64,000 nt of DNA from Virgibacillus natechei (GTDB taxonomy: Bacteria; Bacillota; Bacilli; Bacillales; Amphibacillaceae), in assembly GCF_026013645.1 (NCBI RefSeq), contig NZ_CP110224.1, positions 744,001 to 808,000 on the forward strand, given 5' to 3'. How positions within the stretch are numbered: position 1 is the stretch's first letter; each line of letters begins with the position of its first letter. Below the pieces are notes generated by a model. It worked only from the letters and a program-made list of their open reading frames with translations, searched no databases and had not been told where the DNA came from. This document shows, in pieces, positions 18,279 to 26,974 of this stretch. The position numbers were made by a program, and so were the translations under genes.

Positions 18279-18956
18279 ATGAAACATTTTATTAAACTAT
18301 CATTGTCACTTATGCTAAGTTTATCCATTATTGCAGGCTGCTCTGACCAAGAAAATGAAGAAGGTCAGACAGGTGACCAACAAGTAAACGAAGAAAATGA
18401 GTTAGCTGAGGAAGAGAGTAATAGTCAAGAAACTGGTGCTATAGAGGAAGAAGAAAGTGAAGAAGAGGAAAACACAAATGATTCGAGTGAAAGTAATGAT
18501 ACCCATGTTGAACACCAGGAAGGGCTTAAAATGGGTGAGACTGGAATTGTTGTTGATAATAGTGAAAATAGATACGAAGTGACATTGAATTCGATTGAAT
18601 ATGTAGATGAAGTTGGAGGTTCTGAAGCAATAGGGGATACTCATGCAGTAGTGGATATAACTGTAAAGAACATAGGCGAAGAAAGTTTTAATGCTAAAGA
18701 TATTTATGAGCCAAGTTTTGGGCCTATAGAGGGAGAAGAAGGACTTCAAGCAACCTTAAATCCAATATTTATTGATGAGCCCGGAATGGTTGAACAGGAT
18801 TTACTCGAAGGTGAAGTGGCGCCTGGAGAATCTGTAACAGGTGTTCATATATACGATATAGAAAAAGTTGAAGAGTATCTATTTATAATTGGTGGGAAAG
18901 GTCATCAAATAAGAACATACGCACAATGGGAAGTTTCTGATAGTGAAATTGAGTAA
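18279..18956 (+). CDS. DUF4352-type lipoprotein, paralogue 6
   Basis: The 225-aa protein has lipobox 'SIIAGCSD', a long acidic spacer of about 60 residues and the conserved domain ('HVEHQEGLKMGETGIVVDN' to 'AQWEVSDSEIE'). ATG 18279 follows GGAGGGAAGCAAC, the same leader as paralogues 1 and 2. It is preceded by a TadE tail (inside the chimera) and followed by a TadG-like pseudogene, the order of the 4.8-11 kb cluster in condensed form. It looks intact. Confidence 0.8.
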   Translation: MKHFIKLSLSLMLSLSIIAGCSDQENEEGQTGDQQVNEENELAEEESNSQETGAIEEEESEEEENTNDSSESNDTHVEHQEGLKMGETGIVVDNSENRYEVTLNSIEYVDEVGGSEAIGDTHAVVDITVKNIGEESFNAKDIYEPSFGPIEGEEGLQATLNPIFIDEPGMVEQDLLEGEVAPGESVTGVHIYDIEKVEEYLFIIGGKGHQIRTYAQWEVSDSEIE

Positions 18957-19035
18957 CTAGATAGTTTGTATTAACTGATTACAGTATATATATCAGGAAG
19001 TTAGTGACAGTTCATCCCTTTAGGGAGGTGGAATA

Positions 19036-20054
19036 TTGAAAAAGTTTTTTAAACGTCTTTTATTTAGGGAAAAGGGTTCGGTATCGGTTTTTACAATTCT
19101 GATTATCCTCCCGATTTTTCTGCTTTGATGAACAGTTCGGGGGAGTTGAATGAATCGTTTACTCTCGCGAAGCCGGATATACATACTGACTCAGCAACAG
19201 CATCATTTGATAAAGACCGTAACCTTGTTGATTTGGATGTCTTTGAACATCAGGTTTTAGAAAGCATGAAATATCAAGCACCAGCACAAATAGGTGAAGA
19301 GATATTTAATTTGGTTAGTGAGTCTGGATTGGATGATTTTTCAGAGAAAAATGCTAATAGTCTTGAAGAATTATCAGAGTCCTATGAAGAAATATTTGAT
19401 TTGGCCAAAAAAGGAACGAAAAGCTGGATAACGCACGGGAAGAAATTAATAAATATATCAATATGATTAATGAAGATGGCCAAATGTTAAATATTCTTGG
19501 CACATATAATCCTGATTTGGATGAAGAGATACCGAGTAATATTAACAATATGGAAGAATTGACCTTTTATAATGAGCGTTATCATGAATTAACAGATGAA
19601 GATGATGAAAATGGAGAAGGTGATGAGGAGAATTCAGAAGAGGAACAGCAGGAAATCGAAAACTATGAAAATGCGCTCAATGAATTAAATGATGACCATA
19701 TGGGTGAGTTTGATAAATTCAGATCGACTCAACCAGAAATAAATAGACTACTATTTGGAACAGGGCCTGCAGCTGGTTCTCCCAATAACTCTGGTCCGTC
19801 TTCCGCAATGGATTATAATGATCAAATGGTGGATATCATGGGAGATATTAACTTTAAAGACTTTGATATTGGATACGGAGTTTTTTGATGATATTTACAA
19901 CCGTACTGAAATATTAGATGAACAATTCTCGCCAAATCAAAGCATGAGTGAAGAAGATGCGCTTAATAGCGGGTATACTTCAAGGACTGTTGATGAACTG
20001 GTGGATGGTTTCCATAAAAATTATTGAAGATCAGGAGGATGCTGCGACCAGTAT
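19036..20054 (+). pseudogene. Second TadG-like gene, multiply broken
   Basis: TTG 19036 (GGGAGGTGG upstream) begins a near copy of the start at 8822 ('KGSVSVFTILIILPIFLL') and stops at once. A deletion of about 190 bases relative to the 8822 copy joins the membrane segment to 'SSGELNESFTLAKPDIHTD'. The rest matches 9116-10070 with a one-base frameshift near 19410, another near 19870 and a third near 20016, and ends at about 20054 where similarity stops abruptly. It gives useful evidence for the ancestral sequence at the stop codon of the first copy. Confidence 0.85.
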
Positions 20055-20227
20055 GTACCCTGTGGGGCCATTCGACTAGCGCCGAAACACGCTAAAGCGT
20101 GCTAAAAACCTTGGTTTTCTCGCTCAAACCCAGCCAACGGCTGCTGTTGGATCGCTTTTGCCTCCGGTGCGATACCGTTGACAAAAGCTATAAAAAGTAT
20201 TTCTAACCTAAAGGAAAACAAAAAAAT
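20055..20227 (+). other. Foreign-looking GC-rich spacer
   Basis: This stretch is visibly richer in G+C than its surroundings and holds small palindromes (CACGCT-AA-AGCGTG near 20094; CAGCC-AAC-GGCTG near 20132). It begins exactly where the TadG-like pseudogene is cut. No open frame or family is recognisable. It may be the end of a lost insertion element, but I see no inverted-repeat pair or target duplication to prove it. Confidence 0.3.
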
Positions 20228-20278
20228 CTGTTTCATTTTCATAGAGATCTTTTTTTGAACTCCTCGAAAATGAAACAG
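20221..20278 (-). terminator. Terminator of the minus-strand bacteriocin-like operon
   Basis: Perfect 13-bp stem (20228-20240 with 20266-20278), loop of 25 bases. On the minus strand it is followed by ATTTTTT (20221-20227). It lies just past the stop of the small membrane protein. Confidence 0.75.
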
Positions 20279-20303
20279 AATTTGGAATATATATTAAAGG
20301 ATT

Positions 20304-20522
20304 TTATTTTACTTTAGACTTTTTCTTCTGTTTTTTTAAGGCAGATCTTCCCATGAAAATAAGTGAAAAAGAAATAAGGAAACTTAAAATCATTGTAATT
20401 CCTACATAATAATATAAGAAGAAAAATGATAAAATCCCTATAATTATATAAAAATATGCCATTTTCTTACTAAATGATTTATAAGGGGGATTTGTTTTTA
20501 TTAAAGAAGAATTTGTTCTCAT
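20304..20522 (-). CDS. Small membrane protein, possible bacteriocin immunity
   Basis: The 72-aa protein has two membrane segments (about residues 20-38 and 41-57) and a very basic C-terminus ('KKQKKKSKVK'). GAGAGGGG lies before its ATG at 20522. It is 31 bases downstream of the bacteriocin-like precursor gene and shares its terminator. Small basic membrane proteins in this position often protect the producer. No family is recognised, so the role is inferred from position and shape. Confidence 0.6.
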   Translation of the reverse strand: MRTNSSLIKTNPPYKSFSKKMAYFYIIIGILSFFFLYYYVGITMILSFLISFSLIFMGRSALKKQKKKSKVK

Positions 20523-20553
20523 TATTTACCCCTCTCTTTCTTATTTATTAAGT

Positions 20554-21100
20554 TTAATCAAAACAAGCAGCTTGAGCGCCAGCCATTCCACCAGCTACTC
20601 CACCAACAATTGCTCCAGGAATACCCAAGCCTCCAAATCCAGCAAGTCCAGCTGTACCACCTGTACCTGCAATACCTAAACCACATTCTAAGGCATCAGA
20701 CCAAGAAGCTGTTTGAATCATACCTTCTGAAGTATATTGTACTACTTGAACTTCAACAGTATTATCATCAAGTAATTCATATTGAATTTCCACATCATTA
20801 TTGTTTTTATCTACCGTACTTGATGGAAGGGTATCCAGTCTTATGACTTTTTATTTCAATAGAATCATTAGGATTTGAAGTAATATCTGCATTATTTACT
20901 GTTAACTCCATAGTGCTTTCGTTTACTAGTTCAAGATTATATGTGAGATAACCTTGTTCTTCTTCATTATATGTAACATAATTGTTCTCTTCAAGTTGAG
21001 ATTCAACTTCTTCATTTGTGGATACCCCTGTAGCAAAGGTAAATGAACACATTGATACTACCGTTAAAGAACTTACGGCCATTTTACTCTTTTTTAACAT
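20554..21100 (-). pseudogene. Secreted bacteriocin-like precursor with a one-base frameshift
   Basis: On the minus strand, ATG 21100 opens a signal peptide (about residues 1-24), then a leader region, and stops at 20807. The next frame continues to 20554. Removing one A from the A5 run (T5 at 20848-20852 on the plus strand) joins them smoothly through 'IEIKVIRLDTLPSSTVDKNN' into 'VEIQYELLDD'. The joined protein, about 180 aa, ends in a hydrophobic Gly/Ala-rich segment of about 40 residues with GxxxG-like spacing bounded by two cysteines ('ALECGLGIAGTGG', 'GAQAACFD'). That design resembles SdpC-like or class II bacteriocin precursors. A disabled gene, slippage-controlled expression or a sequencing error are all possible. 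Confidence 0.6.
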
Positions 21101-21219
21101 AAAATAACAACTCTTTTAAAAATAAAAAATATTATTAATCTATCGTAACAGGAAAATTATTCCAATTAAATATATCGATAGAAATATTTATCATCAACAA
21201 ATGAGATTCGTTAAATGGT

Positions 21220-21576
21220 TATACAATATTCTGGAATAATTACCGAGATTTAAATGGAAAAATATGGGAATTGGTCAGATTATGAAATGGAAATATATAA
21301 TGATGAGACGCTAACAATAACAATGATAGCCAAGACGACGGGAACAATGATGAGAATTCATCGAAAACGAATAATACGGTTATTGATTTAGGGAAAGCAG
21401 AAGAAATTGCATTAAATGAATTTGATGGCCAGATTACAGAACTTGAGCTTGATGAAGACGACGGCCGTCTTATGTATGAAATTGAAATTGAAGATGGTGA
21501 AGATGAAGCAGAAATAGAGATTGATGCGTATACAGGAGAAATCCTTGTGATTGAAATCGATAGAGAAGATGATTAA
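21220..21576 (+). pseudogene. Decayed PepSY gene with a fresh copy of a PepSY 3' end
   Basis: From about 21310 to the stop at 21576 the DNA matches 3584-3848 with only about five base changes. It includes the second PepSY module and is followed by the same terminator. Upstream (21220-21309) there is only a weak, frame-broken resemblance to the first PepSY module ('GIITEI' with stops). The copy has no start, RBS or signal peptide. Confidence 0.85.
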
Positions 21577-21581
21577 GCATG

Positions 21582-21619
21582 AAAATAGCTACCAGCCTCT
21601 TAGTGCTGGTAGCTATTTT
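21582..21619 (+). terminator. Duplicated PepSY terminator
   Basis: Perfect 15-bp stem (21582-21596 with 21605-21619), loop CTCTTAGT identical to the one at 3869-3876, T-rich end. It now insulates the T7SS operon from upstream transcription. Confidence 0.85.
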
Positions 21620-21951
21620 TCATTCATACGTCGTAATCTGATTTCTCATCAAGGAAAGAGTCCTATTATTCTTGGAGAAGACGGGTACAGTTCATACATG
21701 TATTAATAGTGTGGTATCGTTGGAAAACAGACCAGCTTTTAGCAGTTTTACCTGGTGGAACGTTCAAAGGCTTTAGCATATTAAAGTGATTCAAGTATTA
21801 AAAACTATGTCAAACTTATTGCGGGCCAAAATAAGTAGCATAAAAAAATCACCGAATCTCGAACAATACAAAAAGTAGTAATTTATAACTAGATTAAAAA
21901 AGATTGATGTAGCGCTTTTATACTGTATTTTCGTAAAAATAGCAATTGTTA

Positions 21952-21980
21952 TTGACAATGGAAAATCCTACTATTAGACT
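21952..21980 (+). promoter_or_regulatory. Candidate sigma-A promoter of the T7SS operon
   Basis: TTGACA (21952-21957), 17-base spacer, TAGACT (21975-21980), preceded by an AT-rich tract. The leader to esxA would be about 105 bases. The region from 21621 to 21951 holds no gene I can support. Confidence 0.5.
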
Positions 21981-22092
21981 AAAATCTATAACTTTAAAAT
22001 GTTAGAAACTTAGGTTTGTTGCTCCATAAAAAACTTTATGTGAGGCTTTTTACCTGAGCTAAAACTAACCTAGATAAAGGAGATGGATAATT

Positions 22093-22386
22093 ATGGCAGG
22101 ACAAATACGTATGAGTCCAGAGGAATTGCAAGCAAAGTCAAAACGTTATGGACAGGGTTCAGAACAAATTGACCAAGTTTTATCAGATTTAGCAAACTTA
22201 CAGGAAGAGTTACGTGGAGAATGGGAAGGACGCGCATTTGAACAATTTGACGTCCAATTCCAACAATTAAGACCAAAAGTTAAAGAATTCTCTCAATTGA
22301 TGCTTGAGATTCAGGATCAACTAACTAAAACAGCTGAGGCTGTGGCACAGCAAGATGAAGCATTATCACGTAATTTTGGGCTTTAA
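22093..22386 (+). CDS. esxA: WXG100 protein EsxA/YukE, T7SS substrate
   Basis: The 97-aa protein has the WXG100 design: helix, central 'WEG' turn (residues 44-46, '[12 protein letters not shown]'), second helix, no signal peptide. Such proteins form antiparallel helical-hairpin dimers exported by the T7SS and needed for export of larger substrates. AAAGGAGATGG gives a very strong RBS. It is the first gene of the secretion operon. A hairpin and 168 bases separate it from esaA, which fits higher expression of this small gene than of the machinery. Confidence 0.95.
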   Translation: MAGQIRMSPEELQAKSKRYGQGSEQIDQVLSDLANLQEELRGEWEGRAFEQFDVQFQQLRPKVKEFSQLMLEIQDQLTKTAEAVAQQDEALSRNFGL

Positions 22387-22419
22387 GTACTTTAGTAATT
22401 TTCAATAATCACTATCCTG

Positions 22420-22445
22420 AGCCACGCGACGCTTGTTGTGTGGCT
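22420..22445 (+). terminator. Hairpin between esxA and esaA (partial terminator or RNA stabiliser)
   Basis: An 11-bp stem with two G-T pairs (22420-22430 with 22435-22445) and tetraloop GCTT. No T-tract follows, so it is likely a weak attenuator or a 3'-end protector of the esxA message. Confidence 0.5.
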
Positions 22446-22554
22446 TCTGCTCATTTAATAGATACATAGATGTAAAAAGCATGTCTACGGGGAATGTTTT
22501 GATAATGGGATTAATATTATATTGATTTTTTTAATATGCAGGAGTTGAGAATGA

Positions 22555-25500
22555 ATGAAAAAGCTAAATAAGCGAATCCTATTGTTTTTGATTTTAATGC
22601 TTTTTCTTGCTTCAGGTTTATCCTATCTTGGGTTCAACCAAGTGTCGACAACGGAAACGGAAGAAGGAAGAGAAGTACAGACAATGGCAATGGACATAGC
22701 GCTTGTGAACGAAGACGATGGTGCAACTTTTAACGATAATGAGGTATCCTTTGGTGATGCGTTTATCCAAAGTATGGATAGGGATGAATCGCATGACTGG
22801 TATGTTGTTAGTCGTGGTGTTGCTGAAAGTGGCCTTGAACGAAGTACATACGATATGATGATGATTGTCCCAAATGATTTTTCAGAGAAAGCTTTATCCA
22901 TGGAATCGGAGTCACCGGAACAGGTGTCACTAAATTATAAAATCAATGCATCAGGTAACGAACGGGTACAAACAGAAGCAGAAAAGACAGCTAGTGAAAT
23001 ATTAAATGATGTAAACCGTCGAATTGTCGATGTTTACTTCGCTAGTATTATTGGTAACTTACAAGATGCGCAAGACAGCATTGGTTCCATTGTGGAAAGA
23101 CAAGGTGCACATACATATACCTACAACAATTCAATCAATAATCCACTCAGCTCATATACGGATCGCTTTAGCGACGTGCAAGATAATACAGAGACATCGA
23201 AAGAAAGCTTTAATGGTTTGGAGGAAGTTTTAGAAACATTTGAGGATAGTTTAAGTTCCCAGGCCCAAACAAATCAAAACTATCTATCAGATATGGAGGA
23301 ACATTCCGAATCACAAGAAGCGAATAATCTTTTATCAAATGAATTTCTAGGTAAACTGAACGACTTTGACAACCAAATAAATAGTGAAAATGTATTACAG
23401 CAATTAGCAGAATTAGAAGCAGCAAATGAAGCAATTAATAACCAGTTTCAACAAGATGAAAATGATAGACAAACGATTGTTACGAATGCTGCAACTATAC
23501 AGAGACAGTTAGAAAACACAAGCGAACAAATTGCAAATTTGGATACGTATTTGCAGGAGAACTTGGATTTGGGTGTGAGGTCTAGAGTAGAAGATAGGCT
23601 GTCTGGTATTTTTGCAGAGGCTTTAGATGGTGAACAAAACAATTTGAACACATTATTTAATGCTCCAGACCAAAACGCACGACAAAGCATTCAAAATCAA
23701 ATAAACAAGTTGCCAACACTCAATACAAAAGAGATCGAGGGGCTTGGTTTATCAGACCAGACTGTTACAGAAATGAAAAATGTTATTGGAGTAACGAAGT
23801 ATATTGAAAATGCTCCAAATTCAGGGTTTGAATATGTGCCAAATGATTCTGATGAAAGGGAAACTTTACCCCAGCTAATACAAGGTATCAAATCAGACTT
23901 AGCTATGAAGGGTGTGCAGATTGAGGACACGGTCAAAATTCCTGAAGAAATTAATGAATCGGGATCAACTTTCGAATTAAAAGTCCCTGATGAGTTTGAA
24001 GATAGTAATTTAACGCTTACTTTAAATAATGAGAAAGTTAAATATGAACGTAACGGTGATGAGGGCATAATAATTACACAACCCATGGATAAAGGTAAGC
24101 TTACTGTTCAATTTAACTTGAAATTAAGAGATCAGGAAGCCGAAATTGATGTATTTCAGCCTGTTACATGGAGCTGGGAAATGGATTTGGCAGGTATTAA
24201 AGAAGTAGATGACACAGAAAAATCTAAAAACACGGCTTCAGTTTTCAAACCCAAGAAGCCGCTTGTAGCTACATTGAGTACAAATGGGAATGAAGATAGG
24301 GTTCAAGAAAGTCAACAAGGCGAGTCTACAGATGATCCAGAAGATGTAGATGGTGAAGATATAGGCGGCCCTAAATCAGAAAAAAATCCAGAAGACGATT
24401 CTGAAAGTGGAAACGAAGGGGATTCAATTCCAGACTCAGGAGAAGACACTGAAAACGCGGATGATTCTAATTCAGGAGGTGACCCTGGGAAAGACCAAAT
24501 TGAACCTAAAGATGAAGAAGACAATCAGGATGACCAAAATAACGGTGATAAAGATCCAGAAAAAGGCCAAGATGAAACAAATGAAGATGAAGAAAATGGG
24601 AATGGAGAAGATGGAAATAAAGAAGACGAAGAAGAACCCGAAACGGTTAATATTATAAATCATAAAATTCAACATAAAATCGAGTCAGAATTAACAAGTG
24701 ACTCAACAGAAAAATTAATTGATGCAGCGTCTGATACAGTGAGTGATTATCAAAGAATGCTCGCATTGTATGAAAGTTATTTTGGAGTTGATATGGAAAA
24801 TGACGAACTGCGGGAAGATCTAGATCCTCAAGGGGGATTAAATGATTTAGCGACAAAAGACTCCCTCTATAATTTATTTAATCAAAAGGAACTCGCGGAG
24901 CTAATAAAGGATAATATGGTTAATCATATGACTAACAGAATTACAGCAGAAATCCGCGGACCAATAGAAAGCTTACAAAATCAGATTCAACAATACAATC
25001 AACTCGTAAATGAAGTGGATGACAATGCAGATCAGTTAGCTGAAAACATTGCTAGTACGATGGAACAAGCAGAAGTTATGAACCATAACCTGGAAGAAAC
25101 CTTGGCTGACTTAGCTGCATGGCGTGAGGAGACTATGGGTCTGATTGATGAACAAGAAAATGTTCAATCAAACAAAGATGACGAGCAGACGGCTTTTATG
25201 ACGATGGGCAATGATTTACAATCCATTTTCTCGGAGACGGAGACACTTGCTGGTCAAGCAGATACTAACCTGGATTCAGCTGACAATGTGTATCAGACAT
25301 TTGATGCAATTGATGAACAAGCGAGCGATATTCAAGAAAGTGGCGTCACCCTAGTAGACCAGGCCGAAACGTTATCTGATGATATGACTGAAACACTACT
25401 AGAGGATCAAAATTTCGCAAATAACTTTGCTGATGTTCTGGCAAACAGCCGGGTCGGAGATAGGCAGAATGAAGATTTATATGACTTCCTTTCCAGCCCT

Positions 25501-26169
25501 GTTGAAACCCAAAACGATGGCGTAATAGGGCCAGGAGGATCATCAGACGTAGATAGTGAAAATACAGCAAATACAGCCTTTACACCGTATTACTTAGTGT
25601 TAATTTGCTTTATTGTTGCTTTGTTCACAGCCTATGTTATCTCAACAAACAATCAAAGACGCGTGGACAGGGATCAATTTGCGCAAGACAAGACGATAGT
25701 TGGTAAAAACCTTCCATTAACTGGGCTTACCGCTAGTATTGGTGTTGTCGAAGGACTGGTGATTGGTTTGACTTCTGGTTATTTCCTGCAAATTGGCGGA
25801 GGAAGCCTATTTTTATGGGTTGGCTTGATCACACTTATTATGTTAGCAATGTTATTTGTTGCTACGTACTTACTAAGACAATTGAAAATGATCGGCATGT
25901 TTATCCTGCTGGCTGTATTGAGCTTGTATCTATTCTTAACAGATGCACTTGCTGTCAGTATGAGTCAAATTGAAACAGTGCGGATGTTCTCACCATTGCA
26001 ACATGTTGAAACAATGCTTGGAAATGTGGTGAATGGTAATGCAAATAGCGTGCTATCCATTATAGTTCTTATTGGTATAATCTTGATTGGTGCTGCTGCT
26101 AACTTATTCGTCCTACACCAAAATGCAAGGGAGGAGACGGAAGATGAAGGTGCTGCTGAAGCGAATTAG
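22555..26169 (+). CDS. esaA: T7SS membrane protein EsaA (YueB family)
   Basis: The 1204-aa protein has one N-terminal membrane helix (about residues 7-27), a very large extracellular domain and five C-terminal membrane helices (about 1005-1188), the topology of EsaA/YueB. YueB is the surface receptor of phage SPP1 in B. subtilis; EsaA is needed for T7 secretion in Staphylococcus. An unusual stretch at residues about 577-700 is almost wholly acidic/Gly/Asn/Ser and would be a flexible surface stalk. Two coiled-coil-rich parts flank it. AGGAGTTGAGA precedes ATG 22555; the ATG at 22551 is out of frame. Confidence 0.93.
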   Translation: MKKLNKRILLFLILMLFLASGLSYLGFNQVSTTETEEGREVQTMAMDIALVNEDDGATFNDNEVSFGDAFIQSMDRDESHDWYVVSRGVAESGLERSTYDMMMIVPNDFSEKALSMESESPEQVSLNYKINASGNERVQTEAEKTASEILNDVNRRIVDVYFASIIGNLQDAQDSIGSIVERQGAHTYTYNNSINNPLSSYTDRFSDVQDNTETSKESFNGLEEVLETFEDSLSSQAQTNQNYLSDMEEHSESQEANNLLSNEFLGKLNDFDNQINSENVLQQLAELEAANEAINNQFQQDENDRQTIVTNAATIQRQLENTSEQIANLDTYLQENLDLGVRSRVEDRLSGIFAEALDGEQNNLNTLFNAPDQNARQSIQNQINKLPTLNTKEIEGLGLSDQTVTEMKNVIGVTKYIENAPNSGFEYVPNDSDERETLPQLIQGIKSDLAMKGVQIEDTVKIPEEINESGSTFELKVPDEFEDSNLTLTLNNEKVKYERNGDEGIIITQPMDKGKLTVQFNLKLRDQEAEIDVFQPVTWSWEMDLAGIKEVDDTEKSKNTASVFKPKKPLVATLSTNGNEDRVQESQQGESTDDPEDVDGEDIGGPKSEKNPEDDSESGNEGDSIPDSGEDTENADDSNSGGDPGKDQIEPKDEEDNQDDQNNGDKDPEKGQDETNEDEENGNGEDGNKEDEEEPETVNIINHKIQHKIESELTSDSTEKLIDAASDTVSDYQRMLALYESYFGVDMENDELREDLDPQGGLNDLATKDSLYNLFNQKELAELIKDNMVNHMTNRITAEIRGPIESLQNQIQQYNQLVNEVDDNADQLAENIASTMEQAEVMNHNLEETLADLAAWREETMGLIDEQENVQSNKDDEQTAFMTMGNDLQSIFSETETLAGQADTNLDSADNVYQTFDAIDEQASDIQESGVTLVDQAETLSDDMTETLLEDQNFANNFADVLANSRVGDRQNEDLYDFLSSPVETQNDGVIGPGGSSDVDSENTANTAFTPYYLVLICFIVALFTAYVISTNNQRRVDRDQFAQDKTIVGKNLPLTGLTASIGVVEGLVIGLTSGYFLQIGGGSLFLWVGLITLIMLAMLFVATYLLRQLKMIGMFILLAVLSLYLFLTDALAVSMSQIETVRMFSPLQHVETMLGNVVNGNANSVLSIIVLIGIILIGAAANLFVLHQNAREETEDEGAAEAN

Positions 26170-26644
26170 TCTTTTGTCAGTCTGCCTACTTGGTATGCCG
26201 ATGTTCATGATACCATTACTAACAATTGCTGAAGATAACGCTGAAAATAGTGGTGAAATGGAACTGAAAATAGATCGTATAGGTGGAGAAGGAAGACAAA
26301 GCTATCAAAATACCGAAACAGAAATGGAAAAAAGGTTTCCTCATCTGTTTAAAGAAGAGACAAATGCAGCCATTGAATCGAAGCAAACAGAAGTAGAAGA
26401 TTCGGTAGAAGAGCTGGAACAATCGCTGTTTACGATGGACGAAGATGCTGGTGATACAATAGTGCAGGATACAAAGAGCGCTTTGTTCAACGATGACTAT
26501 ACGGCTCCGCAGACGGCTTCTAACGAGAATCAAGAAGAAGAGGGCAATTCCAGTTTAGGTAATGCCCTCTACATCGGCTTTGCCGGGCTGGCTAGTGTTT
26601 TATGTGTTGGCGTTTATGCGATGATTCAGCGATTTACAGGTTAG
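26144..26644 (+). CDS. essA: T7SS protein EssA (YueC family)
   Basis: The 166-aa protein has an N-terminal hydrophobic segment (about residues 8-27), a helical extracytoplasmic part ('EMEKRFPHLFKEE' is typical of EssA) and a C-terminal membrane helix (about 142-161). I chose ATG 26144 because GGGAGGAG precedes it; it overlaps the end of esaA by 26 bases, giving translational coupling. EssA is a small membrane component of the secretion machine. Confidence 0.88.
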   Translation: MKVLLKRISLLSVCLLGMPMFMIPLLTIAEDNAENSGEMELKIDRIGGEGRQSYQNTETEMEKRFPHLFKEETNAAIESKQTEVEDSVEELEQSLFTMDEDAGDTIVQDTKSALFNDDYTAPQTASNENQEEEGNSSLGNALYIGFAGLASVLCVGVYAMIQRFTG

Positions 26645-26657
26645 AGGAGAATGGACG

Positions 26658-26909
26658 ATGGCAGATAATACGCATATTAATGTAACAATAGATTTCAGTA
26701 AATGGGGGTACAATACGTACGATTTACGTATTCCCCTCCAAACATCAGTCAAACAATTACTGCTGAATTTGATGGAAACATTAAATATTGAGCGGAGAGA
26801 AGGGTCACTTTCTGCATTGAAAATAACGACAAAAGACCTTCTATTAACAGATGAAGATAGTCTGATTGATTATCCGGTGTCTGATGGTGATATATTAAAA
26901 GTTTTATAA
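26658..26909 (+). CDS. esaB: T7SS ubiquitin-like protein EsaB/YukD
   Basis: The 83-aa cytoplasmic protein has the EsaB/YukD beta-grasp pattern: 'HINVTIDFSKWGYNTYDLRI', 'TSVKQLLLNLMETL', and 'DGDILKVL' at the end. It lacks a C-terminal di-glycine, so it is not a modifier. EsaB is an accessory or regulatory part of the T7SS. It lies 14 bases after essA with RBS AGAGGAG. Confidence 0.92.
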   Translation: MADNTHINVTIDFSKWGYNTYDLRIPLQTSVKQLLLNLMETLNIERREGSLSALKITTKDLLLTDEDSLIDYPVSDGDILKVL

Positions 26910-26974
26910 ACGCATTACATAACAGATCGATATGAGCTACATGATTGCTAGAACTTTCGAAGGAGTCAATGGAT

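Noticed and set aside
20055..20227. Group II intron or riboswitch in the GC-rich segment
   Set aside because: No intron domain V motif, no reverse transcriptase frame nearby and no recognisable riboswitch core.
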